Positions 11,217-20,567 of a stretch of 64,000 nucleotides of DNA are shown one piece after another. Position numbers and translations under genes: made by a program. The DNA is taken from contig OZ316899.1 in NCBI GenBank assembly GCA_973895155.1, positions 3,038,001 through 3,102,000 of the forward strand. The letters run 5' to 3'. The DNA comes from Marsupella aquatica. Lineage: Eukaryota > Marchantiophyta. Position 1 is the first letter of the stretch; each line of letters opens with the position of its first letter. Under the pieces are notes generated by a model. It saw nothing but the letters and a program-made list of their open reading frames with translations, ran no database searches and was not told the DNA's origin.

Positions 11217-12573
11217 GATTGCGAGTTAGCATTCCTAGAACTTAAGAGGTTAATGATAACGCCGCCGGTTCTAAAGTTACCTGAGATGGGGAAGCCGTTC
11301 GAGATTTGGACAAACGCAAGTGATTATGCCATTGGCGCCTGTCTTCACCAAGATGGGCGTCCTGTGGCCTTTGAGTCATGTAAGTTGGAAAATCACTAGA
11401 TCACGTCGGAAAGGGAAATGTATGTTGTGATCTATGCGTTGAAGAAGTGGGAGATTTACCTTAAGAACGGTCCCAAAGTGGTAATCCATATAGATAGCTC
11501 GCCAGCCGGGTACTTCAGTTCTAAGCCAAGGTTGAACCCCAAGGAAATGCGTTGGCAAATGTTCTTGGCGGATTTTGATTTTGAAGTCCGCCACGTTCCA
11601 GGGAAGACAAATACGGCAGTGGACGCATTATTGCGTAAGGACCAACATCGGGTCAATGGGATCACAATGCTCGAATCCGAGTGGCCAAAGGTTCTGGCCG
11701 CAGCGTATGGGGATGACAGGTTAGCTAAGGAATGGCAAAGCAATGGGGGTAGCCAAGGCAAGGTAAGGCACGTATCGTTGGGGTTGGATAAGACACATAA
11801 TGTCCAGTTACGGCGATACAAGCAGAGGCGTGTGTACATACCGGAGTCTCTAAGGTTAGAGGTTCTGCAAAAGTACCATGACTCGCCCTGGGGAGGGCAT
11901 GGAGGACAAGCCACTACGTATTGCAGCATGTTGCGAGATGTGTATTGGCCGGACATGAAGCAACCAAACGGTCTATAGGGCAAAAGGAGGACTCCTACAA
12001 CCCTTACCAGTAGCTGCGGCTCCATGGGAGTCTATCTCCATGGACTTCATTGTTGGGTTACCTGAGTCCCACGGCAGTAACTCCATCTTAACAATCGTGG
12101 ATCATTTTTCCAAGATGACATATTTCTTGCCTACTACGAAGATGGTTTCAACCCGAGAGGTTGCCAATCTAGTATTTGACAATGTCTTCCGACAATGGGG
12201 ATTGCCGTTGCATATCCTGTCCGACCGCAATACCAAGTTCACGTGCCATTTCTGGAAGGCGTTGTTACAGTTATCCGGAACAGACCTGACTAGAGGATCA
12301 GCGTATCATCACGAGATAGATGGCCAAACGGAACGGGTTAATGGTATTGTGGAGGACTACTTGCGTCACTTTGTGACGGCCAATCAGAAGGATTGGGCGA
12401 AGCATTTAACAATGGCCGAGTTTAGGTATAACTCGACCAAGCATTCGACGACGGGGTTTGCGCCGTTTGTGTTGGCCATAGGGAGGACGCCAAGGGCGCC
12501 CTCCTGGTTTATAAATCCGGAAGGTTGGCGGACGGAAAGCAAGGTTCCTTCCTTGGGCCCCCACTCCCAGTAA
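11217..12573 (+). pseudogene. pol: RNase H-integrase of Gypsy B, truncated
   Basis: RNase H continues past a stop at 11397-11399 into SEREMYVVIYALKKW. The segment RHVPGKTNTAVDALLRK marks its end. An HHCC-type region is visible (KYHDSPWGGHGGQATTYCSM), then the integrase core: MDFIVGLPES, ILSDRNTKF and DGQTERVNGIVEDYLR give the D, D and E residues. Similarity ends at about GRTPRAP, near 12.5 kb; the last residues to 12573 are unrelated. No chromodomain remains. Confidence 0.85.
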
Positions 12574-12984
12574 AAAATCTCTACCCCCCTGTGAACGGAC
12601 CCCCCCTTGGTACCCCTTGTTATTATTGTTGAAACATTAAAAAATTACCTTGTTATTTAGAAAAACACACATTTTCAAAATAATTAATACCCTTTAGATA
12701 ATTATAAAATCAAGATTTGAGTATTTTTTATATGCTTCAATAGTTACATTTTATTTGTTCAAAGATAATGATTCATAGAAATGAGAACCAAGATAGTTAA
12801 TACGATGAAGTATGCACTTTATTGAGAACACTATTACTAGAAATAGAAATTACTCTTATATGCCTATTTGGCAACATGATAAAAATAACAAAACACTATT
12901 TTTCTAGAACTGAGGAAATGTAAACTCTCTCCAGTTCTCCTACTATAAGTAAGATTGACAATGAAATTCATAAGCTCAACTAAT
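12574..12984. other. AT-rich DNA without a gene
   Basis: The base composition changes sharply from the GC-rich retroelement to AT-rich sequence. Nothing is recognisable. It lies downstream of the transposase copy on the minus strand and may be that element's 3' end. Confidence 0.3.
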
Positions 12985-13287
12985 CTAATCACTAGGCTTC
13001 TCCTCACTAGACTTCTCCATTTCAGCTCCATGCTCACCAGCATGCTCACTTAAGTAGGTCAATTGTAACGGCCACTCTGCACGCCAAAATATGTGCTTGT
13101 AAAAATGAGTCGGCACAGCTGCACAGACTTCTGCAAATTCCGTGACAGGAATAACTTCCAATATTCCCTTCAAACCCACCTTGGCAGGAAAAATAACATT
13201 GGAAGTTTCTTCACATGAATTACATAGATCACTATCAACACCACGAACATAACTTTGTATAACATCATCCCTCATCCTTTTTGACAT
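12985..13287 (-). CDS. Unrecognised 100-codon ORF
   Basis: ATG at 13287, stop at 12985. The protein starts basic (MSKRMRDD), has four Cys residues, two of them in a CNSC pair (DLCNSCEE), and ends acidic (EMEKSSEEKPSD). It lies 320 bp downstream of the transposase-like ORF at 13607-14755 on the same strand. It may be a second ORF or a last exon of that element, but no copy was found beside the other transposase at 39.2 kb. I do not recognise the family. Confidence 0.3.
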   Translation of the reverse strand: MSKRMRDDVIQSYVRGVDSDLCNSCEETSNVIFPAKVGLKGILEVIPVTEFAEVCAAVPTHFYKHIFWRAEWPLQLTYLSEHAGEHGAEMEKSSEEKPSD

Positions 13288-13606
13288 TTTATGCTCCGCG
13301 CTAAGTTATTATTGACATTCTGCACACGAAGATCAACCCCAATCTTGGCAACTTGTCTCTGCTTTGCAATAGCTCTGCTCTTGTCACCCTTCATCATGCC
13401 ACTTTTGAGCATATATCTTTTCAGTCCTGAATTGACCTGATTCAACATAGGTCAAAAGGGAGATCATCAATAGCTTTTGTTGTTCTCTAATTACAAGTTG
13501 CATTATATATAAATTCCAAGCATATATATATGAATGAAATGAATGAACCAAGACAAGTAGTCGGGGAAGTAGTAGGTTCAAGATGTACCTTCTCCGCACA
13601 ACCTGA

Positions 13607-14755
13607 TTACACAATGTTGTTCCTGACAAAATTGTCCAGAGCAATCACATCATCTGGATTTAACAGGAACACAGATGGATACAAAGGATCAATTGTAAAA
13701 TTGACAGTTGATATCACGCAGTCTAAGTCAATGATTTGAGGATCACACACGTTGTAGTAGAATTTGTGCCTACCAACCCCAATAGGAGTGAACCAATTGA
13801 AAACAACTTGACACGCTGTTTCAGAACCAGGCCTATCAAGTAAATCCAAGGCTTCTCTAGATCTGGCAACACTATTTCCATACTTCCGATGGATGCTTTG
13901 CACTCTGCCAATCCACCAAACATATTTTGGCCCAGAAATAGAACATGCTTTAACTGGTTGACCTCTTGGCCTCTTTGGATTGCTGATAGGATCTTTTGAT
14001 TTCCTTGCTTGCTTTTTCCCCTTTGCTGTTGTTTGCACAACACTTGTGCTGCGGGTAGTCCTAACCTGTAGTGTTTCATCAAGAAAAAACACACCACAGT
14101 CACTACCAACTGTCATGTACATAGTTGGAACACCTTCCTGATGGTTGGGTTTATCAACTAAATTGTTGAAGTATATACTCTGCTTCACCCGAGTGAAATG
14201 GTCCTTACTCAGATCTGGGTTCCCAATCAATTGGCTAACTAAAGTACTCTTGTAGATCTGTCGGTCCTTAAAAGTAACAATTGGTTTGACATCTACTATT
14301 GGCGCACCATACAACAAGTCTGAGTGCATTATGTTCAGTGTGGCCTCAAGTTCAGAGGCAGCTACCTCTATATCAGGGTCTACCATTCTCTCTATGGAAA
14401 CTTCAGCTTCAGCAGATGAGGCAGGTGCCTCTCTATCTAGGTTTTGCAAAACCGGTCCATCTAATATGGAGACTTCCTCCTGTGAGGTTGGAGCAGATGC
14501 AGCTGCTGCAGATTGACCTACAGCAGGACGGGGCCCTACTTCACCATCCAAAGTATCCTGGACATCTACTAGTGAATCCAAATTGATTTCACACCAACCA
14601 CCATACTTCACCCCTTTGGCCTCCACCTTCCAAGGAGATTTCCACCAGGTGATGTCCCTGCAAGAGATTGAAGGATTCATTTGCAACTCAATTGCTGTAG
14701 TTTGTGCCAACTTTAACCCTTCTTGCAAAATAGTGACAACCTGTGCATCATTTGT
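13607..14755 (-). pseudogene. C-terminal part of an unusual transposase, copy 1
   Basis: About 380 codons are open on the minus strand and match the C-terminal portion of the element at 39.2-43.8 kb. Shared blocks in order are a WWxxPWxVE motif, the block IYKSTLVSQL(I/V)G(N/D)P followed by a conserved TRVKQ, GSDCGV, LDLLDRP, and CQ..FNW(F/Y)xP with a following (F/Y)xY. A basic linker (KKQARKSKDPISNPKRPRG) sits between the blocks. The catalytic region is missing because the sequence runs directly into a Copia-type LTR end at 14755/14756. The N-terminal residues of the open frame beyond 14755 are LTR-encoded and are not part of the protein. The family is not one I can name. Confidence 0.6.
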
Positions 14756-14940
14756 TGAGCATAGACGACATTTGTAACAGCAAGCCCATAAACCATCCAA
14801 CGCACAATAGTTGACACAGAGCGATACGTGGTTCACCTCCACATGAGGCTACGTCCACGGGAACACACAAGAGCTTTACTGCACTCTAGGCCGACCGGCC
14901 ATACCAAGCATCCACAGCACAAGCTCTCCCTATGTAGTTT
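14756..14940 (-). repeat. Copia-type LTR end (fragment 1)
   Basis: From TGAGCATAGACGAC this stretch is closely similar, over about 185 bp, to 34288-34480, which is the 3' end (R-U5) of the 5' LTR of the Copia element because it abuts a primer-binding site. Here no primer-binding site lies beside it and it cuts directly into the transposase ORF. Similarity stops near 14940. It is either a solo or partial LTR or the 3' LTR of a minus-strand element extending to the right. I found no second copy of the flanking TTTGT. Confidence 0.65.
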
Positions 14941-16141
14941 GCTATGAAGAACCAAAAACAGATTTATAGGTCTTCAAACTCGGTATTCGTTCCCGTAAAG
15001 AACAAGATGGGGTTGATTTGATACATAAAAACACAAATGAGAGTTTAAGGACTCTCTTTAACACATAGTAATCAGGATTGATTACTTTAATAAGGTATTT
15101 TGAAGATCGCTCCACAGCGGTGAGTAGTTTTTGATGATAACTCAACATCATATAACCATCAATTAAGTAAAAGGTTGCAATTAACAAAACACAAGGAAAA
15201 ATCTCTTAGAGTATGTTTAAGGGAGTTTGGAATATACCAAGGTTACTCCTTAGACATAAGCAATAATGGAATGACTTTAAGGGAATTCAAATCCACACAG
15301 CTTTTCAGATCTAAACTGCATACTAGAGTATCCTTTTAAAATGCCGGCAACATGTCTTGACTTTTCTTCCTAAGTGATACTTAGTCAAGATCTAAAAGGA
15401 TAAATACTTCAGCATTTAAATGGTACTAAGCAACATGAAGGTGAAAACATCATTTCCAATGCAACTTAAACTCAATGGGTTAACTCTAAGAACTTGTGAG
15501 ATTACAATGTGTCACCAAAGCGGAATCTGACATTATAATTCACGAGATTCATAACTGAGGTTTTACTTCAAGTATTTGGGTTCCAAAATACAAGAAGGAG
15601 GTAAGTCCCTCCTAGGATTGCCTGCTCTGAACTTCAAAAAGTCCAAAATCACAAGGACAACACCAAGGGGCGACAAGTCATGTCTGACTTACTTACTGCT
15701 GCTTATTAGAAGTGGAAGGTACTTATAGTGAAAAACATCGAGGAAAAACCCTTGGGGGTTGAAGAGTCATGACCCTTCAAAACCCTCAAAAAGTCAAAAA
15801 TGAAAACTAAGTATGAAAAGGTCTAAAACTAACTAAGTTAAGTTTACCGTAGTATCGTAAGATCGTAATTCGTAAAAGCGTAGGTTCGTAAGATCGTAAT
15901 TCGTAAAAGCGTAGGCGCGGGAACTTAACGATAACCCTAAACTCAGCAAACTAAAGTATTTCTAACTTTCTAACTACAATCCAAAGTGATTGAGACTTTG
16001 CCAATGTGTTTTCCTATGTATAAGCTGTCTACTGAAAAAAAGACTTGATGAGTTTTGGAATCTTAAAACATGTCTAATAAAATCGAGCGGGGTACAGTAA
16101 CTGAAACTGCCTCTGACACTTAACAAAATTGCAGGTCTGCT
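14941..16141. other. Non-coding stretch beside the LTR fragment
   Basis: There is no gene I can support. It may be the U3 part of an LTR or the 3' untranslated part of the ORF at 16142-18388. It contains a two-copy tandem repeat (15855-15915). Confidence 0.3.
15855..15915. repeat. Two-copy tandem repeat, 31-bp period
   Basis: The unit begins TCGTAAGATCGTAATTCG and is repeated once, perfectly over 30 bases (15855-15884 and 15886-15915). The unit itself holds three TCGTAA-type submotifs. Confidence 0.85.
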
Positions 16142-18388
16142 TCAATCTTTTGGTTGTCGAATATCCTCTGGTTCTCTAATTTCTACTTTCCAAATAGTGC
16201 GCGTCCGAATAGCTTCCCTTACTTCATCACAGTGAGGTTGATCCCGGATGTAAGGTAGACATCTCATCTGTCTTCCCCAATACATAAGTGGCATCCTTTT
16301 CTCCAAAAAGCACTGGTTGATTCTAATTGCTTCCCGTAAGATGCCTATGACATCTAAACAATTGCACGAGTTGGCGTAGACAGATGGGTAGAATTGTAAG
16401 AACATCTCTGTACTCAGCATCTTGTTGTAGGAGGATCGTAATTTCCACTGCACATCCCGGAAGTAGCGAGTGTAGTTTGTTAGCTGCTGCGTGCTGATGT
16501 TGTTCCATACTCGCTGCTTGTCTTCATAAGAAGTGGTTGAAGTAAGGATAACCTTGGGTCCAGTGGGAATATATGAGTGATCAGGGGTAGTAGACTTGTT
16601 GCTCTGTTTTAGAAAAATCAGTAAGAAATCTAAAGCATAAGCGGCTATATTTCCCAAATAGGCCAGGATTAAATCCGGGTCATGAACTTCAACATCACCT
16701 TGTAGAAACATAACGGCCAGTATAGGTCGGAAGTAGACTGAATCTGTCCAGTACTCATCAAACTGAGCCAACTCCACGCGAGAGGTACCAATCATCCTGA
16801 GATCAAAAATGTAGCTAGCCTCTGCTTTCTTCAAATAATAAAACCTCCAGAACTCACTTATAGGCGGTGTATTGGCATGCATAATCTTACAAGTGGTGAC
16901 ATACTTCTGGACTTGTTGCTCTAGTGTTCTAGGCTCCATTTTATAGATGATAGCGTTTCTAGGAGTCTGGGTAGAAGAAGTGACAACTGCAACAAGGTTG
17001 GGGTTAGATCGCAAGGCTGCATTAACTCTTTCGAATCCCTGATCTGGTGAGTCACAGACTGGAATATCATAGGGAGAGAAGTATTCTGGTGTGGATGGAG
17101 GATCAGAATCTTCAGAAAAGGGAAATCCTTGATGAGAGAAGGGCTGTGTGGAGTGCAAAGATTTATGAGGTAGACTATCAGTAGGCTCATAATTTGAATC
17201 AGGACTATAGGGAAACTGAGAGGATGGCAGTGGGGAGCGTGAAGGTTCAGGTCTATCAAGAAATTCATCGACTATGGAGGTGACTTCTTCTGAACGGCAG
17301 CCTAACATAGTAGTTAACTCATGGACAATCTTAAGGCAGGAGTGATGTTCTACAGATGAGCAGGGAGGAGGCTCTGAATTTGTAGGTGAGGTCTCCTTCA
17401 AGTCCGTAGGGGATGGAACTGAGATTTGAGCCCTAGTCTTAACAGCAAAAAGTTCCTCTGTGGAGAACTGAATTTCTGCTGGAGGTGAAGATGATGGCGA
17501 ATTCTCATGATCCGGAGATGAAAGTGCAGAAGGAGGAACCTGTGTCACTGCGTCATGGCGCAATTGCTCAATGGTCTCGTACAGTGAATGAAAGTCACAG
17601 TTGAGCAAAGCACACACCTTACTGATCAGGGTCTGATTGGAGTCGTCCTGTGCAAGTCGAATAGGAAACTTCCCCATTCCTGTGGAAAGGGGTGGTGAGG
17701 GGATCCCTGGGTAGTCTATCATCTCAGCATCTGTAGTAAGTGCTTCTAGGTCCATGGGTACCTCATCTGAAGGACTTGAATTGTGAAGACTTGCCCGGCT
17801 GCCTGGAGAAGCTGGCGATATGACGTTTGCCTCTTCTGCTGTAGTAGGCATAATTTCATCTTGTTCCCACAACTTGGAGATTTCTTCCATAAGATAATCT
17901 CTCTCCATCACCTCCTCAGGAAGTGAGCAATCAAAAGCGGAGTATAGCTGGGCTAGATAGTTTTGCAGTTGAGTTGATTGACTCGCCCTTAATGTCCGAA
18001 GTTGATCCCTCACAACATTGAAAAATACCAAAGCCCAATTGACCTTTACTCTACCACTGTGCGCAGCGATGATGGTATTGGCCAGAGAAATGGAGCAAAC
18101 AGTTGGTTTCTTGGGATGAAAAATAGGAACCAAAAATTCCAAAAGAATTCTTAGCTCCAAATGATTGCATTGACTCACATTCCAGCCATTTCTCTTATTC
18201 CGGGTACCTGAAAAGTATGGAGTGGATGTATCATCCTTGGGCGAAAGTAGCGCTTCTCCGTCAGCAGAACATCCAAAAGCATACGCGAAGTGATCTATGG
18301 TCCATTTGCTGGGCCGTCCTCGAATAGAAGTAGGCAAAGGTGAGGCGACAATTGATCCTCTGACAAAATCTTCCAGGTAGGTGTCCAA
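16142..18388 (-). CDS. Plant-mobile-domain-like protein, intact 748 codons
   Basis: The frame is uninterrupted from the stop at 16142 to about 18490; no in-frame ATG lies before the TTG at 18388, so the true start is lost or spliced. Residues about 1-130 (with SLANTIIAAHSGRVKVNWALV) match the start of the broken ORF at 36217-37454 and resemble the aminotransferase-like plant mobile domain / putative plant transposon protein families. A long Ser/Pro/Glu-rich, probably disordered middle follows (about 190-470). A conserved-looking C-terminal part comes last (IYKMEPRTLEQQVQKYV onward). No nuclease or polymerase motif is visible. Being intact among dead elements, it may be recent or under selection. 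It lies to the right of a Copia-type LTR end on the same strand, as its paralogue does. Confidence 0.55.
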   Translation of the reverse strand: MDTYLEDFVRGSIVASPLPTSIRGRPSKWTIDHFAYAFGCSADGEALLSPKDDTSTPYFSGTRNKRNGWNVSQCNHLELRILLEFLVPIFHPKKPTVCSISLANTIIAAHSGRVKVNWALVFFNVVRDQLRTLRASQSTQLQNYLAQLYSAFDCSLPEEVMERDYLMEEISKLWEQDEIMPTTAEEANVISPASPGSRASLHNSSPSDEVPMDLEALTTDAEMIDYPGIPSPPLSTGMGKFPIRLAQDDSNQTLISKVCALLNCDFHSLYETIEQLRHDAVTQVPPSALSSPDHENSPSSSPPAEIQFSTEELFAVKTRAQISVPSPTDLKETSPTNSEPPPCSSVEHHSCLKIVHELTTMLGCRSEEVTSIVDEFLDRPEPSRSPLPSSQFPYSPDSNYEPTDSLPHKSLHSTQPFSHQGFPFSEDSDPPSTPEYFSPYDIPVCDSPDQGFERVNAALRSNPNLVAVVTSSTQTPRNAIIYKMEPRTLEQQVQKYVTTCKIMHANTPPISEFWRFYYLKKAEASYIFDLRMIGTSRVELAQFDEYWTDSVYFRPILAVMFLQGDVEVHDPDLILAYLGNIAAYALDFLLIFLKQSNKSTTPDHSYIPTGPKVILTSTTSYEDKQRVWNNISTQQLTNYTRYFRDVQWKLRSSYNKMLSTEMFLQFYPSVYANSCNCLDVIGILREAIRINQCFLEKRMPLMYWGRQMRCLPYIRDQPHCDEVREAIRTRTIWKVEIREPEDIRQPKD

Positions 18389-18545
18389 CTCTGAAGTCCA
18401 TGGTAGTCGTAATAATTTCTCCAGTCCAAGTGTGATGCCTAGACAGGAATCACTCGGCCAGTTAAGTGGGTAAAGCAGGAAGGCACCCTAGGAACACCTT
18501 AGTATAGGGACAAAACAAGGAAAATATAAACAATTAGGGGCAACC

Positions 18546-20567
18546 ATGGAACCCGGGCCGAGGCCGGAGGTAAGGACGCTGAGGGTGAAAACTCGATTAG
18601 GGTTAGGGCGCGTTAAGCGTCGGCGGCTAGGAAGGATCAACGGGAAGAAGGACCGGCAAAGGAGAGGGGTAAGGAGCGCTTGCAGGAGATGGTGGCTCAT
18701 TTGCGAGCACGAACTAGGCAGACGACTACGGGAGGCCAACTACTGTCAGCTGCTTAGGCAAGCACTCGGGGAGAGAGTAGATACCGATGATCAACCTAAG
18801 GAGGGTATGAGCAACGTCAATCAAGCGGCACATTTCTGGGGATGCCTGTTCGAACGGGCAACTGAGTACATCAAGACTTACGAGGACGAGGAATCAGAAA
18901 GAGCAGCTCGAGAACGGCAGGAGCTCGCTCGATTGTGGGAGCTGCAGAAGACAGCTTTCTTAGGAGGCGAACTCATCAAGGACGAGTTCCTGTGGACGCC
19001 TACTTCCAATCAACTCGACGATCTTCTGTTTTGCAAAGACAGCGTCGTCGGCATCCGAGAGGCCATCAAGAACTGCAACGACATACACTGGGAATTAAAG
19101 GGTAGCACGGAAAGGTGGACCCAGGCAACGGTGCTAGGAGAAACCTCCACGGCAGCAGAGATGAAGAGGAAGGGAGCCGTCAACGATGAAGCCACCCCGG
19201 CAAAAAGAACGAGGTCGGCGGCACCAAAGAAGCCAGCCGAGCAGCAGAGCAGGAGGCAGGGAGAAGCCGAAGAGGAGGAGGTCGATCCCATCAAGGCCAT
19301 TCCAACCAGGGATGACACCTGGAAGGGCTGGGCGGCAACCCTACCGGTGGAGGTGCAACTACATTTTGCACGGGAGGAGGATGCATGCTTTACGGCCATG
19401 CAGACCAAGAAGTACCAAGGCTTCATGGCCGGATCCGGCTTAGAGGCCTTTGTAAGATTACCATGGCTGAAGCTGGAGGTACCGGAGTCAGACCTATTAG
19501 AATTCGTGGGGTCATGGGAACCCGAGACCAATTGCACGAGGATATATGGGAAGGATTTCTATCTTACTCCCAAGGTAATTGCCGAAGTGTTTGGCTTGCC
19601 GATAGGCAATAAGACCAAAGTTGATACCAGGAAGACCTTGCCTGACAAGGAGTTCCGGTCGTTCCCCGGGCCATCAACGAAGAATGGCTTCTTCTGGAAC
19701 ACCTGCACCAACCCGCACATAGGAGAGATGATCGACTTCTTGCGGGTGACCATGCATTGTAACTTGCCGAGGGCAGAGATCGGCAAAGCACAGGTCTATC
19801 TGGCAGAAAGGCCAGACCCAAGCCGGGACTACAACGGGTACCTCCTCAACCAATTGAAGAAGATCTTAAAGGAGGAGCAGCAGGTAATCGGCATGGGGAG
19901 CGTATCGCGGCTTGGCTATCACATGCCGCTGTTGTGCCGGTATGCCAGAGGTCAGACTTTTGCCCCAGTACTTCCCCTGCAGGTAAGGGCACCCGAGGAA
20001 GCTCCAACGCCGAGGCTGTTGGCTGAGAAGCCTCAACCACTTGTTAGCCCTACGATCGAGCAGGTGTTTAGGCCCAGGAAGGAGGACTTGTCGATGCAGC
20101 AACCAGGCATGCAGAGTCTGCTGAAACTACTGGAGAAAGAAAAGAAATCGGCATCGGCAACAACAATGGCAACGGCAACAATGCAGGACACTACTACAGA
20201 GGTAGGCCTACACCGGCTCACAAGAGAAAACCCCTTTGCTGGAGACAAGGAGAGAATCAGGCCGGAATCCAAGCCAGGTGTTCGAATGTATGTGGGAATC
20301 TCAAGCTCCGAATCTGAGGCAGAATTGCCTGAAGCTCCTACCGACGAAGAGGAGAGGAAGAAGCCGGACGTCCAAGAAGTAGAGGAGGCAGTGGAGGACT
20401 GCAGCCATGATAATTCCGGCTATGGGTCGGACCATCATGTTCCAGGAGTAAGGACCTGTGGCCGGTTTGTCCCCACACTTCCAAGGGTAGTGCGAGGGGA
20501 CCCCAACCAGCAGAGTAGCCCTGAGTCTCCCCCACCAGATGTTGCTCCCCGAGCTTTGACGGCATAA
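18546..20567 (+). CDS. Mobile-domain-like ORF of an unclassified retroelement
   Basis: The ATG at 18546 lies in a good plant context (acaaccATGG-like). The 673-residue product has a basic N-terminus, a helical Glu-rich stretch (about 90-160), a Lys/Arg and Glu-rich linker (210-255) and a folded-looking core (about 265-470) with FVGSWEPETNCTRIYGKDFY and KVIAEVFGLPIGNKT. That wording resembles plant mobile domain / putative plant transposon proteins. A disordered tail follows. The next ORF overlaps it in the -1 frame, so the two may form one protein. No polymerase is nearby. It may be a Gag-like protein of a non-autonomous element, but that is an inference. Confidence 0.5.
   Translation: MEPGPRPEVRTLRVKTRLGLGRVKRRRLGRINGKKDRQRRGVRSACRRWWLICEHELGRRLREANYCQLLRQALGERVDTDDQPKEGMSNVNQAAHFWGCLFERATEYIKTYEDEESERAARERQELARLWELQKTAFLGGELIKDEFLWTPTSNQLDDLLFCKDSVVGIREAIKNCNDIHWELKGSTERWTQATVLGETSTAAEMKRKGAVNDEATPAKRTRSAAPKKPAEQQSRRQGEAEEEEVDPIKAIPTRDDTWKGWAATLPVEVQLHFAREEDACFTAMQTKKYQGFMAGSGLEAFVRLPWLKLEVPESDLLEFVGSWEPETNCTRIYGKDFYLTPKVIAEVFGLPIGNKTKVDTRKTLPDKEFRSFPGPSTKNGFFWNTCTNPHIGEMIDFLRVTMHCNLPRAEIGKAQVYLAERPDPSRDYNGYLLNQLKKILKEEQQVIGMGSVSRLGYHMPLLCRYARGQTFAPVLPLQVRAPEEAPTPRLLAEKPQPLVSPTIEQVFRPRKEDLSMQQPGMQSLLKLLEKEKKSASATTMATATMQDTTTEVGLHRLTRENPFAGDKERIRPESKPGVRMYVGISSSESEAELPEAPTDEEERKKPDVQEVEEAVEDCSHDNSGYGSDHHVPGVRTCGRFVPTLPRVVRGDPNQQSSPESPPPDVAPRALTA

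Larger units (their letters stand above)
7919..12540 (+). mobile_element. Gypsy LTR retrotransposon B, chromovirus-like, 3' truncated
   Basis: A primer-binding site is followed by gag with a CCHC knuckle, protease (DTGA), RT (FIDD), RNase H, an integrase zinc-binding segment and an integrase core, all plus strand. The order and motif wording fit chromovirus-type Gypsy elements. Similarity stops inside integrase at about 12.5 kb, so the chromodomain, polypurine tract and 3' LTR are missing. Frameshifts (near 8150 and 10570) and nonsense codons (for example 11214-11216 and 11397-11399) make it non-autonomous. Confidence 0.85.

Noticed and set aside
11456-12025. 189-codon minus-strand ORF
   Set aside because: It is antisense to the RNase H-integrase of Gypsy B, which has clear domain motifs in the plus frame.
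14751-14760. TTTGT as the target duplication of the LTR fragment
   Set aside because: No second TTTGT after a CA was found at a plausible right edge, so a solo-LTR insertion cannot be shown.
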